A stretch of DNA of 64,000 bases from Lysinibacillus capsici (GCF_003367505.1 NZ_PXXX01000008.1:158909-222908), one strand, 5' to 3'; counted from the stretch's first letter, positions 9,794 through 19,490 are shown. Notes: a model not told the origin generated them from the letters alone. Numbers and translations: made by a program.

Positions 9794-10306
9794 ATGAAAA
9801 ACATTTTGCTTGTTGATGGCTATAATATGATTGGATCTTGGAAAGAGCTGCGGCCATTGCGTGATACAAATTTTGAGGATGCGCGAAGAAGGTTGATAGA
9901 ACTCATGGCTGAATATAAAGCGGCAATGGGTTGGCGCGTAATTATTGTTTTTGACGCCCATCTTGTACCAGGAGTAGAGCAATCTTATATAGAAAATGAT
10001 GTAGAAGTCATTTATACACGAAAAAATGAAACAGCAGATGAACGTATTGAAAAAATGACACATGAATTAAAGGCTAGAAATGTACAAATTCATGTAGCAA
10101 CTTCTGATATGGCAGAGCAAAGTGTTATATTTGGGAATGGTGCCTTAAGGAAATCGGCTAGAGAGCTAGAAATTGATACAAGTATTATCCAACATAAAAT
10201 TACTCATGATGTGAAGCGGAAGCAAGAAAGTAAGCCGCCTTCTCGTATAGAATTAAAGCCAGATGTTGCGCTCGCCTTTGAAAAATGGCGACGAGGGTTG
10301 AAATGA
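9794..10306 (+). CDS. rae1: Ribosome-associated endoribonuclease Rae1
   Basis: Rae1 (YacP) is a NYN/PIN-like nuclease that cleaves certain mRNAs in the ribosomal A site in B. subtilis. The acidic centre is visible in the N-terminal LLVDGYNMIGSW and in IIVFDAH, with a further conserved segment TADERIEKM. Its 170 residues match the family. It starts two bases after rlmB without its own strong ribosome site, which suggests coupling. The promoter of sigH begins right after its stop. Confidence 0.93.
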   Translation: MKNILLVDGYNMIGSWKELRPLRDTNFEDARRRLIELMAEYKAAMGWRVIIVFDAHLVPGVEQSYIENDVEVIYTRKNETADERIEKMTHELKARNVQIHVATSDMAEQSVIFGNGALRKSARELEIDTSIIQHKITHDVKRKQESKPPSRIELKPDVALAFEKWRRGLK

Positions 10307-10310
10307 TTGA

Positions 10311-10340
10311 TTGACGCATATTTTCCAATTCCGTTATACT
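10311..10340 (+). promoter_or_regulatory. Promoter of sigH
   Basis: TTGACG at 10311-10316 and TATACT at 10335-10340, spacer 18 bases, 35 bases ahead of the sigH start. Confidence 0.7.
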
Positions 10341-10374
10341 GTTTCTAATTATCTGTTGTGGCTGAGGTGATACC

Positions 10375-11022
10375 ATGTTTAAAAATAGCATTGTACAAGT
10401 GACACAAGATTTTGAACGATTCAATGATGAAGAGCTTATTGAAATGGTGCATCAAGGTAATACAGATGCGTTGGATTATTTAATTACAAAATACCGTTTG
10501 TTAGTAAGAGCGAAGGCAAGATCCTATTTTTTAATCGGAGCAGATAAGGAAGACATTGTACAAGAGGGCATGATAGGCTTATATAAAGCGATTCGTGATT
10601 TTAAAGGAGATAAGCTTGCATCATTCAGAGCTTTTGCAGAGTTATGTATTACAAGACAGATTATCACAGCTATTAAAACAGCAACTAGGCAAAAGCATAT
10701 ACCTCTAAATTCCTATATCTCTTTGGACAAGCCTATATTCGACGAAGAGTCAGACCGAACGCTTATGGATGTACTAACGGGTGCTATTATGGATGATCCA
10801 GAAGAATTGATGATTCATAGAGAAGAGTTTGGATATTTAGAAGAAAAGATGAGTGAGATTTTAAGTGAATTAGAGCTACAAGTTTTAGCCTTATATCTAG
10901 ACGGCCAGTCTTATCATGAAATTTCCGCCAAATTAAATCGTCATGTGAAATCTATCGATAATGCATTGCAGCGGGTAAAACGTAAATTAGAACGTCATTT
11001 AGTCCTTGAGGAAATGTCTTAG
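10375..11022 (+). CDS. sigH: RNA polymerase sigma-H factor (Spo0H)
   Basis: Sigma-H directs early stationary-phase and sporulation-entry genes. Region 2 is seen in DALDYLITKYRLLVR and the DIVQEGMIGLYKAIRDF core-binding and -10 recognition segment; region 4 is the C-terminal helix-turn-helix around ALYLDGQSYHEISAKLNRHVKSIDNALQ-type sequence. The 215 residues are close to the B. subtilis protein (218). It has its own promoter at 10311-10340. The position between rae1 and rpmG-secE-nusG is conserved in Bacillales. Confidence 0.96.
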   Translation: MFKNSIVQVTQDFERFNDEELIEMVHQGNTDALDYLITKYRLLVRAKARSYFLIGADKEDIVQEGMIGLYKAIRDFKGDKLASFRAFAELCITRQIITAIKTATRQKHIPLNSYISLDKPIFDEESDRTLMDVLTGAIMDDPEELMIHREEFGYLEEKMSEILSELELQVLALYLDGQSYHEISAKLNRHVKSIDNALQRVKRKLERHLVLEEMS

Positions 11023-11038
11023 CCCATTTAGGCCTTTA

Positions 11039-11072
11039 TTGACATTGACAAATATAGGTGTTAGTCTTAAAA
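11039..11072 (+). promoter_or_regulatory. Candidate rpmG-secE promoter
   Basis: Two TTGACA hexamers lie in tandem at 11039-11044 and 11045-11050. Matching -10 elements (TAGTCT at 11062-11067, TTAAAA at 11067-11072) are poor, so the exact promoter is uncertain. Confidence 0.4.
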
Positions 11073-11099
11073 AGACAAAGTGCCGAAAAAGGTGATTAT

Positions 11100-11246
11100 A
11101 TGGCAAAAAAAGTCGTGCTAAATTGTGAGAAATGCGGTTCGAGAAATTACACGTTCCCAGCTAAAGAAGGTGCAACTGTACGTCTCGAATTAAAGAAATT
11201 TTGCTCGCATTGCAATGAACATACAATGCATAAACAAACGCTATAA
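11100..11246 (+). CDS. rpmG: 50S ribosomal protein L33, zinc-binding form
   Basis: L33 is a small protein of the large subunit near the E site. This 48-residue copy keeps both Cys pairs (C9-x2-C12 and C35-x2-C38), so it is the zinc-dependent C+ type. I chose ATG at 11100 because the upstream in-frame extension (from 11058) has no similarity to L33 and AAAGGTG precedes this ATG. It lies between sigH and secE as in other Bacillales (rpmGB position). Confidence 0.93.
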   Translation: MAKKVVLNCEKCGSRNYTFPAKEGATVRLELKKFCSHCNEHTMHKQTL

Positions 11247-11294
11247 AATGATATGTAAATAGACAGATTTGATTGATTCGGAGGTTAAGCTAGA

Positions 11295-11480
11295 ATGGGC
11301 AAGATCAAAAGCTTTTTCAGCGATGTAATGTCAGAAATGCGCAAAACAAGCTGGCCGAAAAGTAAAGAACTGACGAAATATACAGTCGTTGTAATTTCAA
11401 CTGTTGTCATTATGGCTTTATTTTTTGTGTTAGTTGACTTAGGTATTTCATCATTATTCCGCTGGTACTTAGATTTATAA
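11295..11480 (+). CDS. secE: Preprotein translocase subunit SecE
   Basis: SecE clamps SecY in the SecYEG channel of the cytoplasmic membrane. This short Gram-positive form of 61 residues has an amphipathic N-terminal helix with the conserved MRKTSWPKSKEL segment and a single membrane helix at about 31-52. The GGAGG ribosome site lies ten bases before the ATG. In Bacillus nusG follows closely, but here two terminator-like hairpins and 345 bases intervene. Confidence 0.95.
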   Translation: MGKIKSFFSDVMSEMRKTSWPKSKELTKYTVVVISTVVIMALFFVLVDLGISSLFRWYLDL

Positions 11481-11507
11481 TTTAGTAAATAGCATATTTT
11501 TGAAATA

Positions 11508-11536
11508 GCCCGTCCATTGCAATAACGGGTTTTTTC
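11508..11536 (+). terminator. Terminator after secE
   Basis: CCCGT at 11509-11513 pairs with ACGGG at 11525-11529 and is followed by six T. The stem is short but GC-rich. Confidence 0.65.
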
Positions 11537-11825
11537 GTTTGTTTTATCTTCATTCAGCAGAAAACTCCATCTAATGGGATGGATGAAGTGAAGCGCAAAG
11601 CAGTAAAATCTCCTCATTATGATAAATACTACTAGGAGAGTATGATAGTAGCGATAGATGACTATGCTAGTTTCGGTATATATCATCGAGCTTTCGCAAG
11701 TAATTAGCGAAAGCTATATTTTTCTAATGAGATGTTTGTGAAAAGAGTAAAAATGCATTGAGCGTATCGCGATTCATTTTCACTTTTATTTGTAAGGGAG
11801 GGACGGACGAGGAGTCCTAGTAGTT
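11537..11825. other. secE-nusG intergenic region
   Basis: Counting the secE terminator, 345 bases separate two genes that are usually only tens of bases apart. It holds a small hairpin around 11566-11588 (ATCTAATGGGATGGAT region), the second terminator at 11689-11720 and a long leader before nusG with a GGGAGGGACGGACGAGGAG purine stretch. TTGAGC at 11758-11763 is the best -35 candidate for nusG, but no good -10 follows. No reading frame here looks coding. Confidence 0.5.
11689..11720 (+). terminator. Second terminator-like hairpin upstream of nusG
   Basis: A perfect nine-base stem, AGCTTTCGC at 11689-11697 with GCGAAAGCT at 11707-11715, is followed by ATATTTTT. It is in the right orientation to stop or attenuate rightward transcription before nusG. 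Confidence 0.7.
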
Positions 11826-12359
11826 ATGGAGAAAAATTGGTATGTTGTTCATACGTATTCAGGGTATGAAAACCGTGTAAAAGCAAACCTAGAGAAACGT
11901 GTAGAAACAATGGGAATGCAAGATAAAATCTTCCGTGTGATTGTTCCTGAGCATGAAGAAACAGAAATGAAAGATGGAAAAAAACGTACAATGATGCGTA
12001 AAGTTTTCCCTGGTTATGTGTTAGTAGAGTTAATCATGACAGATGATTCTTGGTATGTAGTTCGAAATACGCCTGGTGTTACGGGCTTTATCGGTTCATC
12101 TGGTGGAGGAGCAAAACCAACACCGTTATTACCTGAAGAAGCAGATCGTTTACTACAACAAATGGGTATGACTGATAAAGTTGTAGAAGTGGACATTACT
12201 GTTGGTGAAGCAGTAGAAGTATTAGAAGGGCCGTTTGCTCATTTCCAAGGACGTGTTGAAGAAATTGACACAGAAAAAGGTAAAATTAAAGTGACGGTTG
12301 ATATGTTTGGTCGCGAAACGATTATGGAGCTAGATTTCGAACAAGTTCAAAAATTATAG
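11826..12359 (+). CDS. nusG: Transcription termination/antitermination protein NusG
   Basis: NusG binds RNA polymerase and modulates pausing and termination. The N-terminal NGN domain (NWYVVHTYSGYENRVKANL onward) and the C-terminal KOW domain (VLEGPFAHFQGRVEEID) are both present. At 177 residues it equals the B. subtilis protein. The GAGGAG ribosome site is about 11-13 bases from the ATG, slightly long. It starts the cluster nusG-rplK-rplA, although rplK also has its own promoter. Confidence 0.96.
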   Translation: MEKNWYVVHTYSGYENRVKANLEKRVETMGMQDKIFRVIVPEHEETEMKDGKKRTMMRKVFPGYVLVELIMTDDSWYVVRNTPGVTGFIGSSGGGAKPTPLLPEEADRLLQQMGMTDKVVEVDITVGEAVEVLEGPFAHFQGRVEEIDTEKGKIKVTVDMFGRETIMELDFEQVQKL

Positions 12360-12421
12360 TTCTAACATTAGAACATTACATGCTAATTGGTAGATGTTTC
12401 GCAGATTTTGTTAATTACTAC

Positions 12422-12450
12422 TTGCTTAAAAAAATTAAAAGTGGTATCAT
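12422..12450 (+). promoter_or_regulatory. Promoter of rplK-rplA
   Basis: TTGCTT at 12422-12427 and TATCAT at 12445-12450 with a 17-base spacer. The 130-base leader that follows has a possible long-range pairing of CTGTCA (12464-12469) with TGACAG (12521-12526), which may be regulatory. Confidence 0.7.
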
Positions 12451-12588
12451 TTCATAGGTCAGACTGTCATACTTTTGTTTGACGTCTGTAATGATAATTT
12501 TAATGTTATCGGCACTTAGCTGACAGACAGATATTGAGTGGGAGGGGCAACCCAATTACCACATCACGGACTTAAGGAGGTGTGTCTC

Positions 12589-13014
12589 GTGGCTAAAAAA
12601 GTTATTAAAGTTGTTAAACTTCAAATCCCTGCTGGTAAAGCTAACCCAGCTCCACCGGTTGGTCCTGCATTAGGTCAAGCGGGTGTGAACATCATGGGAT
12701 TCTGTAAAGAATTTAATGCGCGTACTGCTGATCAAGCTGGTCTTATTATCCCAGTTGAAATTTCAGTATTCGAGGATCGTTCTTTCACTTTCATTACAAA
12801 AACTCCACCTGCAGCAGTTCTACTTAAAGTAGCAGCTGGTATCCAATCTGGATCTGGTGAACCAAACCGTAAAAAAGTGGCAACGGTTAAACGTGATAAA
12901 GTTCGCGAAATCGCTGAAACTAAAATGCCAGACCTTAACGCTGCTTCAGTAGAAGCTGCTATGTTAATGGTTGAAGGTACTGCACGAAGCATGGGTATTG
13001 TTATCGAAGACTAA
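12589..13014 (+). CDS. rplK: 50S ribosomal protein L11
   Basis: L11 binds the GTPase-associated region of 23S rRNA and is needed for the stringent response through RelA. The proline-rich N-terminal segment [22 protein letters not shown] and the RNA-binding C-terminal domain are standard. The start is GTG at 12589 behind AAGGAGGTG, giving 141 aa as in B. subtilis. The longer in-frame extension to 12538 is leader sequence without L11 similarity. Confidence 0.96.
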
Positions 13015-13043
13015 TCCCATTTACTTGATGTTTTGTTTTTTGG

Positions 13044-13078
13044 AAGGTTGCGAAGTTTCTTTGTGAACACGCAACCTT
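13044..13078 (+). terminator. Hairpin between rplK and rplA
   Basis: AAGGTTGCG (13044-13052) pairs perfectly with CGCAACCTT (13070-13078). Only a weak T-tract follows (TTATTCG), so it may attenuate or protect mRNA rather than fully terminate. Confidence 0.5.
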
Positions 13079-13130
13079 TATTCGTGGGAGGTAAAATCCG
13101 CTATAACCACAATCAAGGAGGAAATATATA

Positions 13131-13829
13131 ATGGCTAAAAAAGGTAAAAAACTGCAAGATGCAGCAAAATTAATTGATCGTAACGCACTTTACACTGCAC
13201 AAGAAGCAATCGAACTTGCTCAAAAAACTAGCACAGTAAACTTCGACGCTACTGTAGAAGTTGCTTTCCGCTTAGGTATTGATACTCGTAAGAACGACCA
13301 ACAAATCCGTGGTGCAGTAGTACTACCAAACGGTACTGGTAAAACTCAACGCGTATTAGTATTTGCAAAAGGTGAAAAACTTAAAGAAGCTGAAGCAGCT
13401 GGTGCTGACTATGTAGGCGATGCAGAATACATCCAAAAAATCCAACAAGGTTGGTTTGACTTCGATGTAATCGTAGCAACTCCTGACATGATGGGTGAAG
13501 TTGGTAAACTTGGTCGTGTATTAGGGCCTAAAGGTTTAATGCCAAACCCTAAAACTGGTACAGTTACTTTTGATGTAACAAAAGCTATCGAAGAAATCAA
13601 AGCTGGTAAAGTAGAATACCGTGCTGATAAAGCTGGTATTATCCACGCTCCTATCGGTAAAGTTTCTTTCTCAGCAGAAAAATTAGTAGAAAACTTCTTA
13701 GCTGTTTTTGATGTAGTTCAAAAAGCAAAACCTGCTGCAGCTAAAGGTACTTACATGAAATCTGTAAATGTTACAACTACAATGGGTCCAGCGGTTAAAA
13801 TTGACGCTTCTAACGTAGTAGTAAAATAA
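13131..13829 (+). CDS. rplA: 50S ribosomal protein L1
   Basis: L1 forms the mobile L1 stalk of the large subunit and in many bacteria represses its own operon by binding the mRNA. The 232-residue protein has the signature region near [23 protein letters not shown] and matches the usual length. The ATG follows CAAGGAGG. Codon use is strongly biased, as in its ribosomal neighbours. It is probably cotranscribed with rplK through the intervening hairpin. Confidence 0.97.
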   Translation: MAKKGKKLQDAAKLIDRNALYTAQEAIELAQKTSTVNFDATVEVAFRLGIDTRKNDQQIRGAVVLPNGTGKTQRVLVFAKGEKLKEAEAAGADYVGDAEYIQKIQQGWFDFDVIVATPDMMGEVGKLGRVLGPKGLMPNPKTGTVTFDVTKAIEEIKAGKVEYRADKAGIIHAPIGKVSFSAEKLVENFLAVFDVVQKAKPAAAKGTYMKSVNVTTTMGPAVKIDASNVVVK

Positions 13830-13843
13830 TTTATATATATGTA

Positions 13844-13872
13844 TTGACGATAGTGGCTATACGTGATACTAT
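13844..13872 (+). promoter_or_regulatory. Promoter of rplJ-rplL
   Basis: TTGACG at 13844-13849 and an extended -10, TGATACTAT ending at 13872, with a 17-base spacer. This is one of the strongest promoters in the window. Confidence 0.85.
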
Positions 13873-13878
13873 AGTTGC

Positions 13879-14022
13879 TGTTGTGAATTATCCATTTGTA
13901 CCGTAGACAGTAGGAGTGACTTGTCACTTAATGTTCCTACCGAGGACATCGGAATTCAGATTCTTATTTAAAGATGATGACTTTCAGCCTCTGTGTCTAT
14001 TTGACTCGGAGGCTTTTCTTTT
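13879..14022 (+). ncRNA. L10 ribosomal protein leader
   Basis: The leader upstream of rplJ holds the paired GTAGGAG / CTCCTAC-like elements around 13907-13943 and the GAGGACATCGGAATTCAG segment typical of the Firmicute L10 leader, ending in the hairpin at 13986-14014. L10(L12)4 is known to bind such leaders and repress synthesis. The assignment is by position and recalled consensus. Confidence 0.8.
13986..14022 (+). terminator. Attenuator hairpin of the L10 leader
   Basis: AGCCTC (13986-13991) pairs with GAGGCT (14009-14014), followed by TTTCTTTT. It lies 38 bases before rplJ and so is an attenuator rather than an operon end. Confidence 0.75.
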
Positions 14023-14060
14023 GTCGGTATAAATGACCCATTCTAATAGGAGGTGTCATC

Positions 14061-14561
14061 ATGAGCAAAGCAATCGAAAACAAACAAGTACAAGTTCAAG
14101 AGATTACTGAAAAATTCCAAGGCGCTGCTTCTGTAGTAGTTGTGGATTACCGTGGTCTTAATGTTGCACAAGTAACAGAGCTTCGTAAACAACTTCGTGA
14201 AGCTGGCGTTGAGTTCAAAGTTTACAAAAACACTTTAACTCGTCGTGCTGCTGAAGCTGCTGGCCTTGAAGGAATCAACGAAGTATTAGTTGGTCCTAAC
14301 GCAATTGCGTTCTCAAATGAAGATGTTGTAGCGCCTGCTAAAATCATCAACGAGTTCGCTAAGAAAAACGAAGCTTTAGAAATTAAAGCTGGTATTATTG
14401 AAGGTACTATTTCTTCTGTTGAAGATGTTAAAGCACTTGCAGAACTTCCATCACGCGAAGGTCTACTTTCTATGCTTTTATCTGTACTTCAAGCTCCAGT
14501 GCGTAACTTCGCACTTGCAACAAAAGCTGTTGCAGAACAAAAAGAAGAACAAGGCGCGTAA
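14061..14561 (+). CDS. rplJ: 50S ribosomal protein L10
   Basis: L10 anchors the L7/L12 dimers on the large-subunit stalk. The N-terminal rRNA-binding domain ([24 protein letters not shown] region) and the C-terminal helix that holds L12 are present. Length 166 aa, standard. The start ATG follows TAGGAGGTG. Expression is controlled by the L10 leader directly upstream, and rplL follows after 72 bases. Confidence 0.97.
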   Translation: MSKAIENKQVQVQEITEKFQGAASVVVVDYRGLNVAQVTELRKQLREAGVEFKVYKNTLTRRAAEAAGLEGINEVLVGPNAIAFSNEDVVAPAKIINEFAKKNEALEIKAGIIEGTISSVEDVKALAELPSREGLLSMLLSVLQAPVRNFALATKAVAEQKEEQGA

Positions 14562-14633
14562 TTTAGTACGCACTAATACTTCTGCGGCCTGATCGCAAAA
14601 AATAAAACATTATCCAATTAGGAGGAAATTATA

Positions 14634-14993
14634 ATGAATAAAGAGCAAATCTTAGAAGCTATCAAAGCTATGACAGTTCTTGAATTAAACGATTTAGTAA
14701 AAGCTATCGAAGAAGAATTCGGTGTAACAGCTGCTGCTCCAGTAGCAGTAGTTGCTGGTGGTGCTGCTGCAGCTGAAGAAAAAACAGAATTTGACGTAGT
14801 ATTAGCATCTGCTGGTGCAGAAAAAATCAAAGTAATCAAAGTGGTTCGTGAAATCACTGGTTTAGGTCTTAAAGAAGCTAAAGAAGTAGTAGATAACGCT
14901 CCTAAAGCTCTTAAAGAAGGCGTTTCTAAAGATGAAGCTGAAGAAATCAAAGCTAAACTTGAAGAAGTTGGCGCATCTGTAGAAGTTAAGTAA
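14634..14993 (+). CDS. rplL: 50S ribosomal protein L7/L12
   Basis: L7/L12 is the multi-copy stalk protein that recruits translation GTPases. The N-terminal dimer domain, an Ala/Gly-rich hinge at about 36-52 and the C-terminal factor-binding domain ([21 protein letters not shown]) are all visible. At 119 residues it is of normal length. A strong terminator follows, which closes the rplJ-rplL unit. Confidence 0.97.
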   Translation: MNKEQILEAIKAMTVLELNDLVKAIEEEFGVTAAAPVAVVAGGAAAAEEKTEFDVVLASAGAEKIKVIKVVREITGLGLKEAKEVVDNAPKALKEGVSKDEAEEIKAKLEEVGASVEVK

Positions 14994-15018
14994 TCTCGCG
15001 TTACTTTTTAACAAAAGG

Positions 15019-15047
15019 AAAGCTCGTCATTTTGGCGAGCTTTTTTC
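15019..15047 (+). terminator. Terminator after rplL
   Basis: AAGCTCG (15020-15026) pairs with CGAGCTT (15036-15042), continuing into a T-run to about 15046. Confidence 0.9.
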
Positions 15048-15069
15048 TTCATTCTGAGGAGGCGTGAAA

Positions 15070-15672
15070 ATGTCAGATCACTATTATACAAGTAAGCCTC
15101 AAACTGAAAGTAAACCACGTCACTGGACATTCAAGTTACTAGGGCATACGTTTTCATTCGAAACGGATGCAGGTGTATTTAGTAAAAGCGAAGTAGATTT
15201 TGGATCCCGTGTTTTAATAGACGCTTTTCAAATGCCTGATATTGATGGTGCGATTTTTGATGTAGGTTGTGGATACGGGCCGATAGGGTTATCGATTGCC
15301 AAAACTAATCCAGACCGTACCGTTTTTATGATGGATATTAATGAACGTGCAGTTGCGCTTTCGCAAAAAAATGCGCAAGTGAACGGTGTTCAAAATGTGC
15401 GAATATTTGTGAGTGACGGCCTATCGATGGTTGATAAAGATGTAGATGCAGCAGCTATCTTAACGAATCCACCAATTCGTGCGGGGAAGGAAACGATTTT
15501 CCGCTTTTACGATGGAGCTTACGATCGGCTAGTGTCTTCGGGTGAACTCTGGGTAGTCATTCAGAAGAAACAAGGAGCGCCATCGACAGTAAGTTACTTA
15601 GAAGAAAAGTTTTCAGAAGTCGATGTAGTAGAAAAGAAAAAAGGGTACTGGATAGTACGCGCAAAAAAATAA
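15070..15672 (+). CDS. rsmC: 16S rRNA methyltransferase, RsmC-like (YbxB)
   Basis: This is a class I SAM-dependent methyltransferase whose relatives make m2G in small-subunit rRNA. The SAM-binding motif FDVGCGYGPIGLSIA lies at about 61-75 and the catalytic NPPIR motif near 134-138. I chose ATG 15070 (MSDHYYTSKP, 200 aa), seven bases after GAGGAGG, over GTG 15064, which touches that site. It lies between rplL and rpoB as in B. subtilis. The exact target nucleotide is inferred from the family. Confidence 0.9.
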   Translation: MSDHYYTSKPQTESKPRHWTFKLLGHTFSFETDAGVFSKSEVDFGSRVLIDAFQMPDIDGAIFDVGCGYGPIGLSIAKTNPDRTVFMMDINERAVALSQKNAQVNGVQNVRIFVSDGLSMVDKDVDAAAILTNPPIRAGKETIFRFYDGAYDRLVSSGELWVVIQKKQGAPSTVSYLEEKFSEVDVVEKKKGYWIVRAKK

Positions 15673-15691
15673 ATGAAATATGTATAATTTA

Positions 15692-15728
15692 TTGACTTGA
15701 CAAATCGGCTATGATAATATGATACAAT
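15692..15728 (+). promoter_or_regulatory. Promoter region of rpoB
   Basis: The overlapping hexamers TTGACT (15692-15697) and TTGACA (15697-15702) precede an extended -10, TGATAATAT ending at 15720, 17 bases from TTGACT. A further TACAAT lies at 15723-15728. Start near 15727 gives a leader of about 200 bases. Confidence 0.75.
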
Positions 15729-15815
15729 GCAAAAATATTATTTTGAGGTCGTATGCCCTTTTTGTATAGAATTGTTTTAATATGGGTATACTTGCCAAGA
15801 TAAGTTTAGTTAACC

Positions 15816-15852
15816 GAAAATGAGATCTTTTTGAAGACTCGTTTTCTTTTTG
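15816..15852 (+). terminator. Attenuator-like hairpin in the rpoB leader
   Basis: GAAAATGAG (15816-15824) pairs with CTCGTTTTC (15838-15846) with one wobble, followed by TTTTTGTCTTT. It lies in the leader 70 bases before rpoB and could control polymerase synthesis by partial termination. Confidence 0.6.
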
Positions 15853-15923
15853 TCTTTCGAAATCATACACTATTTGTATGATTTTGCAAAGACCTAATAT
15901 CGCTTTATTGAGGGGTGAATGAG

Positions 15924-18900
15924 TTGACAGGTCAACTAGTTCAGTACGGACAACACCGCCAGCGTAGAAGCTTTGCGCGTATTAAAGAGGTGCTTGAGCT
16001 TCCAAATCTGATTGAGATTCAAACGGCGTCTTACGAGTGGTTCCTTGAAGAAGGTTTACGTGAAATGTTCCGTGACATTTCGCCGATCGAGGACTTTACA
16101 GGTAATCTTTCATTAGAATTCATCGATTATTCATTAGGTGAGCCTAAATATGATGTTGATGAGTGTAAAGAGCGAGATGTTACTTACGCAGCTCCATTAC
16201 GTGTGAAAGTACGTCTTTACAACAAAGAAACAGACGAAGTGAAAGAACAAGATGTCTTCATGGGTGATTTCCCGTTAATGACAGAAACAGGTACGTTCAT
16301 TATCAACGGTGCTGAACGTGTTATCGTTTCACAATTAGTTCGTTCACCAAGTGTGTATTTCCATGATAAAACTGATAAAAACGGTAAAAAAGGCTTTGGA
16401 GCTACAGTTATTCCAAACCGTGGTGCTTGGTTAGAGTATGAAACTGATGCGAAAGACGTAGTTTATGTGCGAATTGATCGTACTCGTAAGCTACCAGTAA
16501 CAGTGTTACTACGTGCATTAGGTTTCGGTTCAGATCAAGAAATTATCGATATTATCGGTGATAACGAGTATCTGCGTAATACGTTAGAAAAAGATAACTC
16601 TGAAAGTACAGAAAAAGCGCTTTTAGAAATCTACGAACGTTTACGTCCAGGTGAGCCACCAACAGTAGAAAGTGCGAAGAGTTTATTATACTCTCGTTTC
16701 TTCGATGCTAAACGTTATGATTTAGCGAATGTTGGTCGCTACAAAATGAATAAAAAGCTTCACATTAAAAATCGTTTATTCAACCAAACGATTGCTGAAA
16801 CGCTTGTAGATCCAGAAACAGGCGAAATTTTAGTAGAAAAAGGTACAGTACTAGATCGTCGTACTTTAGATAAAATTCTACCTTACCTAGAAGATTCATC
16901 AAAAGGTATTGGTTACCGCACTTTATCACAAGTCGGTGGAGTGCTTGAAGATGATGTAACCATCCAATCTATTAAGATTTATGCTCCAAAGGATGAAGCT
17001 CAAAAAGAAATTAATATCATTGGTAATGCGTACATTGATGAAGAAGTTAAGAATATTACACCTGCTGATGTTTTATCTTCAGTAAGCTATTTCTTTAACT
17101 TACTTTACCAAGTAGGTGCAACAGATGATATTGACCATTTAGGTAACCGTCGCCTACGTTCTGTTGGTGAGTTACTACAAAATCAATTCCGTATCGGTTT
17201 GTCTCGTATGGAACGTGTAGTACGTGAGCGTATGTCAATTAATGACACAGCTGCGATCGTACCACAACAATTAATCAATATCCGTCCAGTGATTGCGTCG
17301 ATTAAAGAGTTCTTCGGAAGCTCTCAATTATCACAATTCATGGACCAAACAAACCCATTAGCAGAGTTAACGCATAAACGTCGTCTATCTGCATTAGGTC
17401 CTGGTGGTTTAACGCGTGAGCGTGCTGGCTTCGAAGTACGTGACGTTCACTACTCTCACTATGGTCGTATGTGTCCGATCGAGACACCAGAGGGTCCAAA
17501 CATTGGGTTAATCAACTCATTATCTTCATTTGCCAAAGTTAATAAATTTGGCTTCATTGAAACACCTTATCGTCGTATTGACCACGAAACAGGTCGAGTA
17601 ACGGAGCAAATTGATTATTTAACAGCTGATGAAGAAGATAACTACTATGTAGCACAAGCAAATTCACCGTTAAATCCAGATGGTACTTTTGTAAATGATG
17701 AAGTAGTAGGTCGTTTCCGTGGTGATAACACGGTATTCAATAAAGCGCAAATGGACTACATGGATGTATCTCCTAAACAAGTTGTCTCTGCAGCGACTGC
17801 ATGTATACCGTTCTTAGAAAACGATGACTCGAACCGTGCACTTATGGGTGCCAACATGCAACGTCAAGCAGTTCCACTACTTAACCCAGAAGCACCATTC
17901 GTTGGTACTGGTATGGAACATGTTGATGCGCGTGATTCAGGTGCAGCTGTAGTAGCGAAGTATGATGGTATTGTTGAGCACGTTGAAGCTCGCTCTATCC
18001 ATGTACGCCGCATTGAAGTTGTAGACGGCAAAGAGGTTAAAGGCGATTTAACAAAATATAAATTACAGAAGTTCATTCGTTCTAACCAAGGTACTTCATA
18101 TAACCAACGTCCACTTGTAAAAGTAGGCGAACGTGTGAAACCTCGTGACATTTTAGCAGATGGTCCATCAATGGAAAAAGGCGAACTAGCTCTTGGACGT
18201 AACGTTCTGGTTGCATTCATGACTTGGAACGGCTTTAACTATGAGGATGCTGTTATTATGAGTGAGCGCCTTGTAAAAGACGATGTCTATACATCTGTTC
18301 ATATCGAAGAATATGAATCAGAATCTCGTGATACAAAGCTTGGACCAGAAGAAATCACTCGTGATATTCCAAACGTCGGAGAAGATGCACTTCGTAACCT
18401 AGACGAACGTGGTATTATCCGTATTGGTGCGGAAGTACGTGACGGTGATATTCTTGTTGGGAAAGTAACGCCTAAAGGGGTTACAGAATTAACTGCTGAA
18501 GAGCGTTTATTACATGCAATCTTCGGTGAAAAGGCTCGTGAGGTTCGTGATACTTCATTACGTGTACCACACGGTGCTGGCGGTATCATTCTTGATGTTA
18601 AAGTATTTAACCGTGAAGATGGCGATGAATTACCACCAGGTGTTAACCAATTAGTTCGTGCTTATATTGTTCAAAAACGTAAAATTCGTGTTGGGGACAA
18701 AATGGCCGGACGTCATGGTAACAAAGGGGTTATCTCTCGTATCTTACCAGAAGAAGATATGCCATTCATGCCAGATGGCACGCCTGTTGATATCATGTTA
18801 AATCCACTTGGTGTACCTTCCCGTATGAATATCGGACAAGTTTTAGAGTTACACTTAGGTATGGCTTCTCGTTATCTAGGCGTTCACATGGCAACACCAG

Positions 18901-19490
18901 TATTTGATGGTGCTAATGAAGAAGACGTTTGGGAAACAATGGAAGAAGCTGGGATGAACCGTGACGGTAAAACAATCCTGTATGATGGACGTTCTGGTGA
19001 ACCATTCGATAACCGTGTATCAGTAGGTATCATGTATATGATCAAACTTGCTCACATGGTTGATGATAAACTTCATGCACGTTCAACTGGTCCTTACTCA
19101 CTTGTTACGCAACAACCACTTGGTGGTAAAGCGCAATTTGGTGGACAACGTTTTGGTGAAATGGAGGTATGGGCACTTGAAGCTTATGGTGCTGCGTATA
19201 CACTTCAAGAAATCTTAACGGTTAAATCTGATGACGTTGTTGGTCGTGTGAAAACATATGAAGCCATCGTTAAAGGTGAAAGTGTACCAGAGCCAGGTGT
19301 TCCTGAGTCATTCAAAGTATTGATTAAAGAACTTCAATCTCTTGGTATGGATGTTAAGATGTTAACAGTTAATGATGAAGAAGTAGAGCTTCGCGATTTA
19401 GACGAAGAAGACGATCTTCAGCCAGCTGATGCACTTAACATTGCACCACAGCCAGATACAGAAGAAGAGCCAGTAGAGTCTTTTGAATAA
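15924..19490 (+). CDS. rpoB: DNA-directed RNA polymerase subunit beta
   Basis: Beta forms half of the RNA polymerase active-site cleft and the rifampicin pocket. The rifampicin region near residues 470-500 ([18 protein letters not shown]) keeps the sensitive residues equivalent to E. coli D516, H526 and S531. The conserved [13 protein letters not shown] block is intact. I set the start at TTG 15924 ([10 protein letters not shown], 1188 aa), eight bases after GAGGGG; this aligns with B. subtilis [10 protein letters not shown] terminator separates it from rpoC. Confidence 0.98.
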   Translation: MTGQLVQYGQHRQRRSFARIKEVLELPNLIEIQTASYEWFLEEGLREMFRDISPIEDFTGNLSLEFIDYSLGEPKYDVDECKERDVTYAAPLRVKVRLYNKETDEVKEQDVFMGDFPLMTETGTFIINGAERVIVSQLVRSPSVYFHDKTDKNGKKGFGATVIPNRGAWLEYETDAKDVVYVRIDRTRKLPVTVLLRALGFGSDQEIIDIIGDNEYLRNTLEKDNSESTEKALLEIYERLRPGEPPTVESAKSLLYSRFFDAKRYDLANVGRYKMNKKLHIKNRLFNQTIAETLVDPETGEILVEKGTVLDRRTLDKILPYLEDSSKGIGYRTLSQVGGVLEDDVTIQSIKIYAPKDEAQKEINIIGNAYIDEEVKNITPADVLSSVSYFFNLLYQVGATDDIDHLGNRRLRSVGELLQNQFRIGLSRMERVVRERMSINDTAAIVPQQLINIRPVIASIKEFFGSSQLSQFMDQTNPLAELTHKRRLSALGPGGLTRERAGFEVRDVHYSHYGRMCPIETPEGPNIGLINSLSSFAKVNKFGFIETPYRRIDHETGRVTEQIDYLTADEEDNYYVAQANSPLNPDGTFVNDEVVGRFRGDNTVFNKAQMDYMDVSPKQVVSAATACIPFLENDDSNRALMGANMQRQAVPLLNPEAPFVGTGMEHVDARDSGAAVVAKYDGIVEHVEARSIHVRRIEVVDGKEVKGDLTKYKLQKFIRSNQGTSYNQRPLVKVGERVKPRDILADGPSMEKGELALGRNVLVAFMTWNGFNYEDAVIMSERLVKDDVYTSVHIEEYESESRDTKLGPEEITRDIPNVGEDALRNLDERGIIRIGAEVRDGDILVGKVTPKGVTELTAEERLLHAIFGEKAREVRDTSLRVPHGAGGIILDVKVFNREDGDELPPGVNQLVRAYIVQKRKIRVGDKMAGRHGNKGVISRILPEEDMPFMPDGTPVDIMLNPLGVPSRMNIGQVLELHLGMASRYLGVHMATPVFDGANEEDVWETMEEAGMNRDGKTILYDGRSGEPFDNRVSVGIMYMIKLAHMVDDKLHARSTGPYSLVTQQPLGGKAQFGGQRFGEMEVWALEAYGAAYTLQEILTVKSDDVVGRVKTYEAIVKGESVPEPGVPESFKVLIKELQSLGMDVKMLTVNDEEVELRDLDEEDDLQPADALNIAPQPDTEEEPVESFE

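Noticed and set aside
11285..11686. Minus-strand open frame of 133 codons over secE
   Set aside because: It is antisense to secE and its terminator, with a composition typical of a shadow frame.
12538..12588. N-terminal extension of rplK
   Set aside because: No similarity to L11; the GTG at 12589 has an ideal ribosome site and gives the family length.
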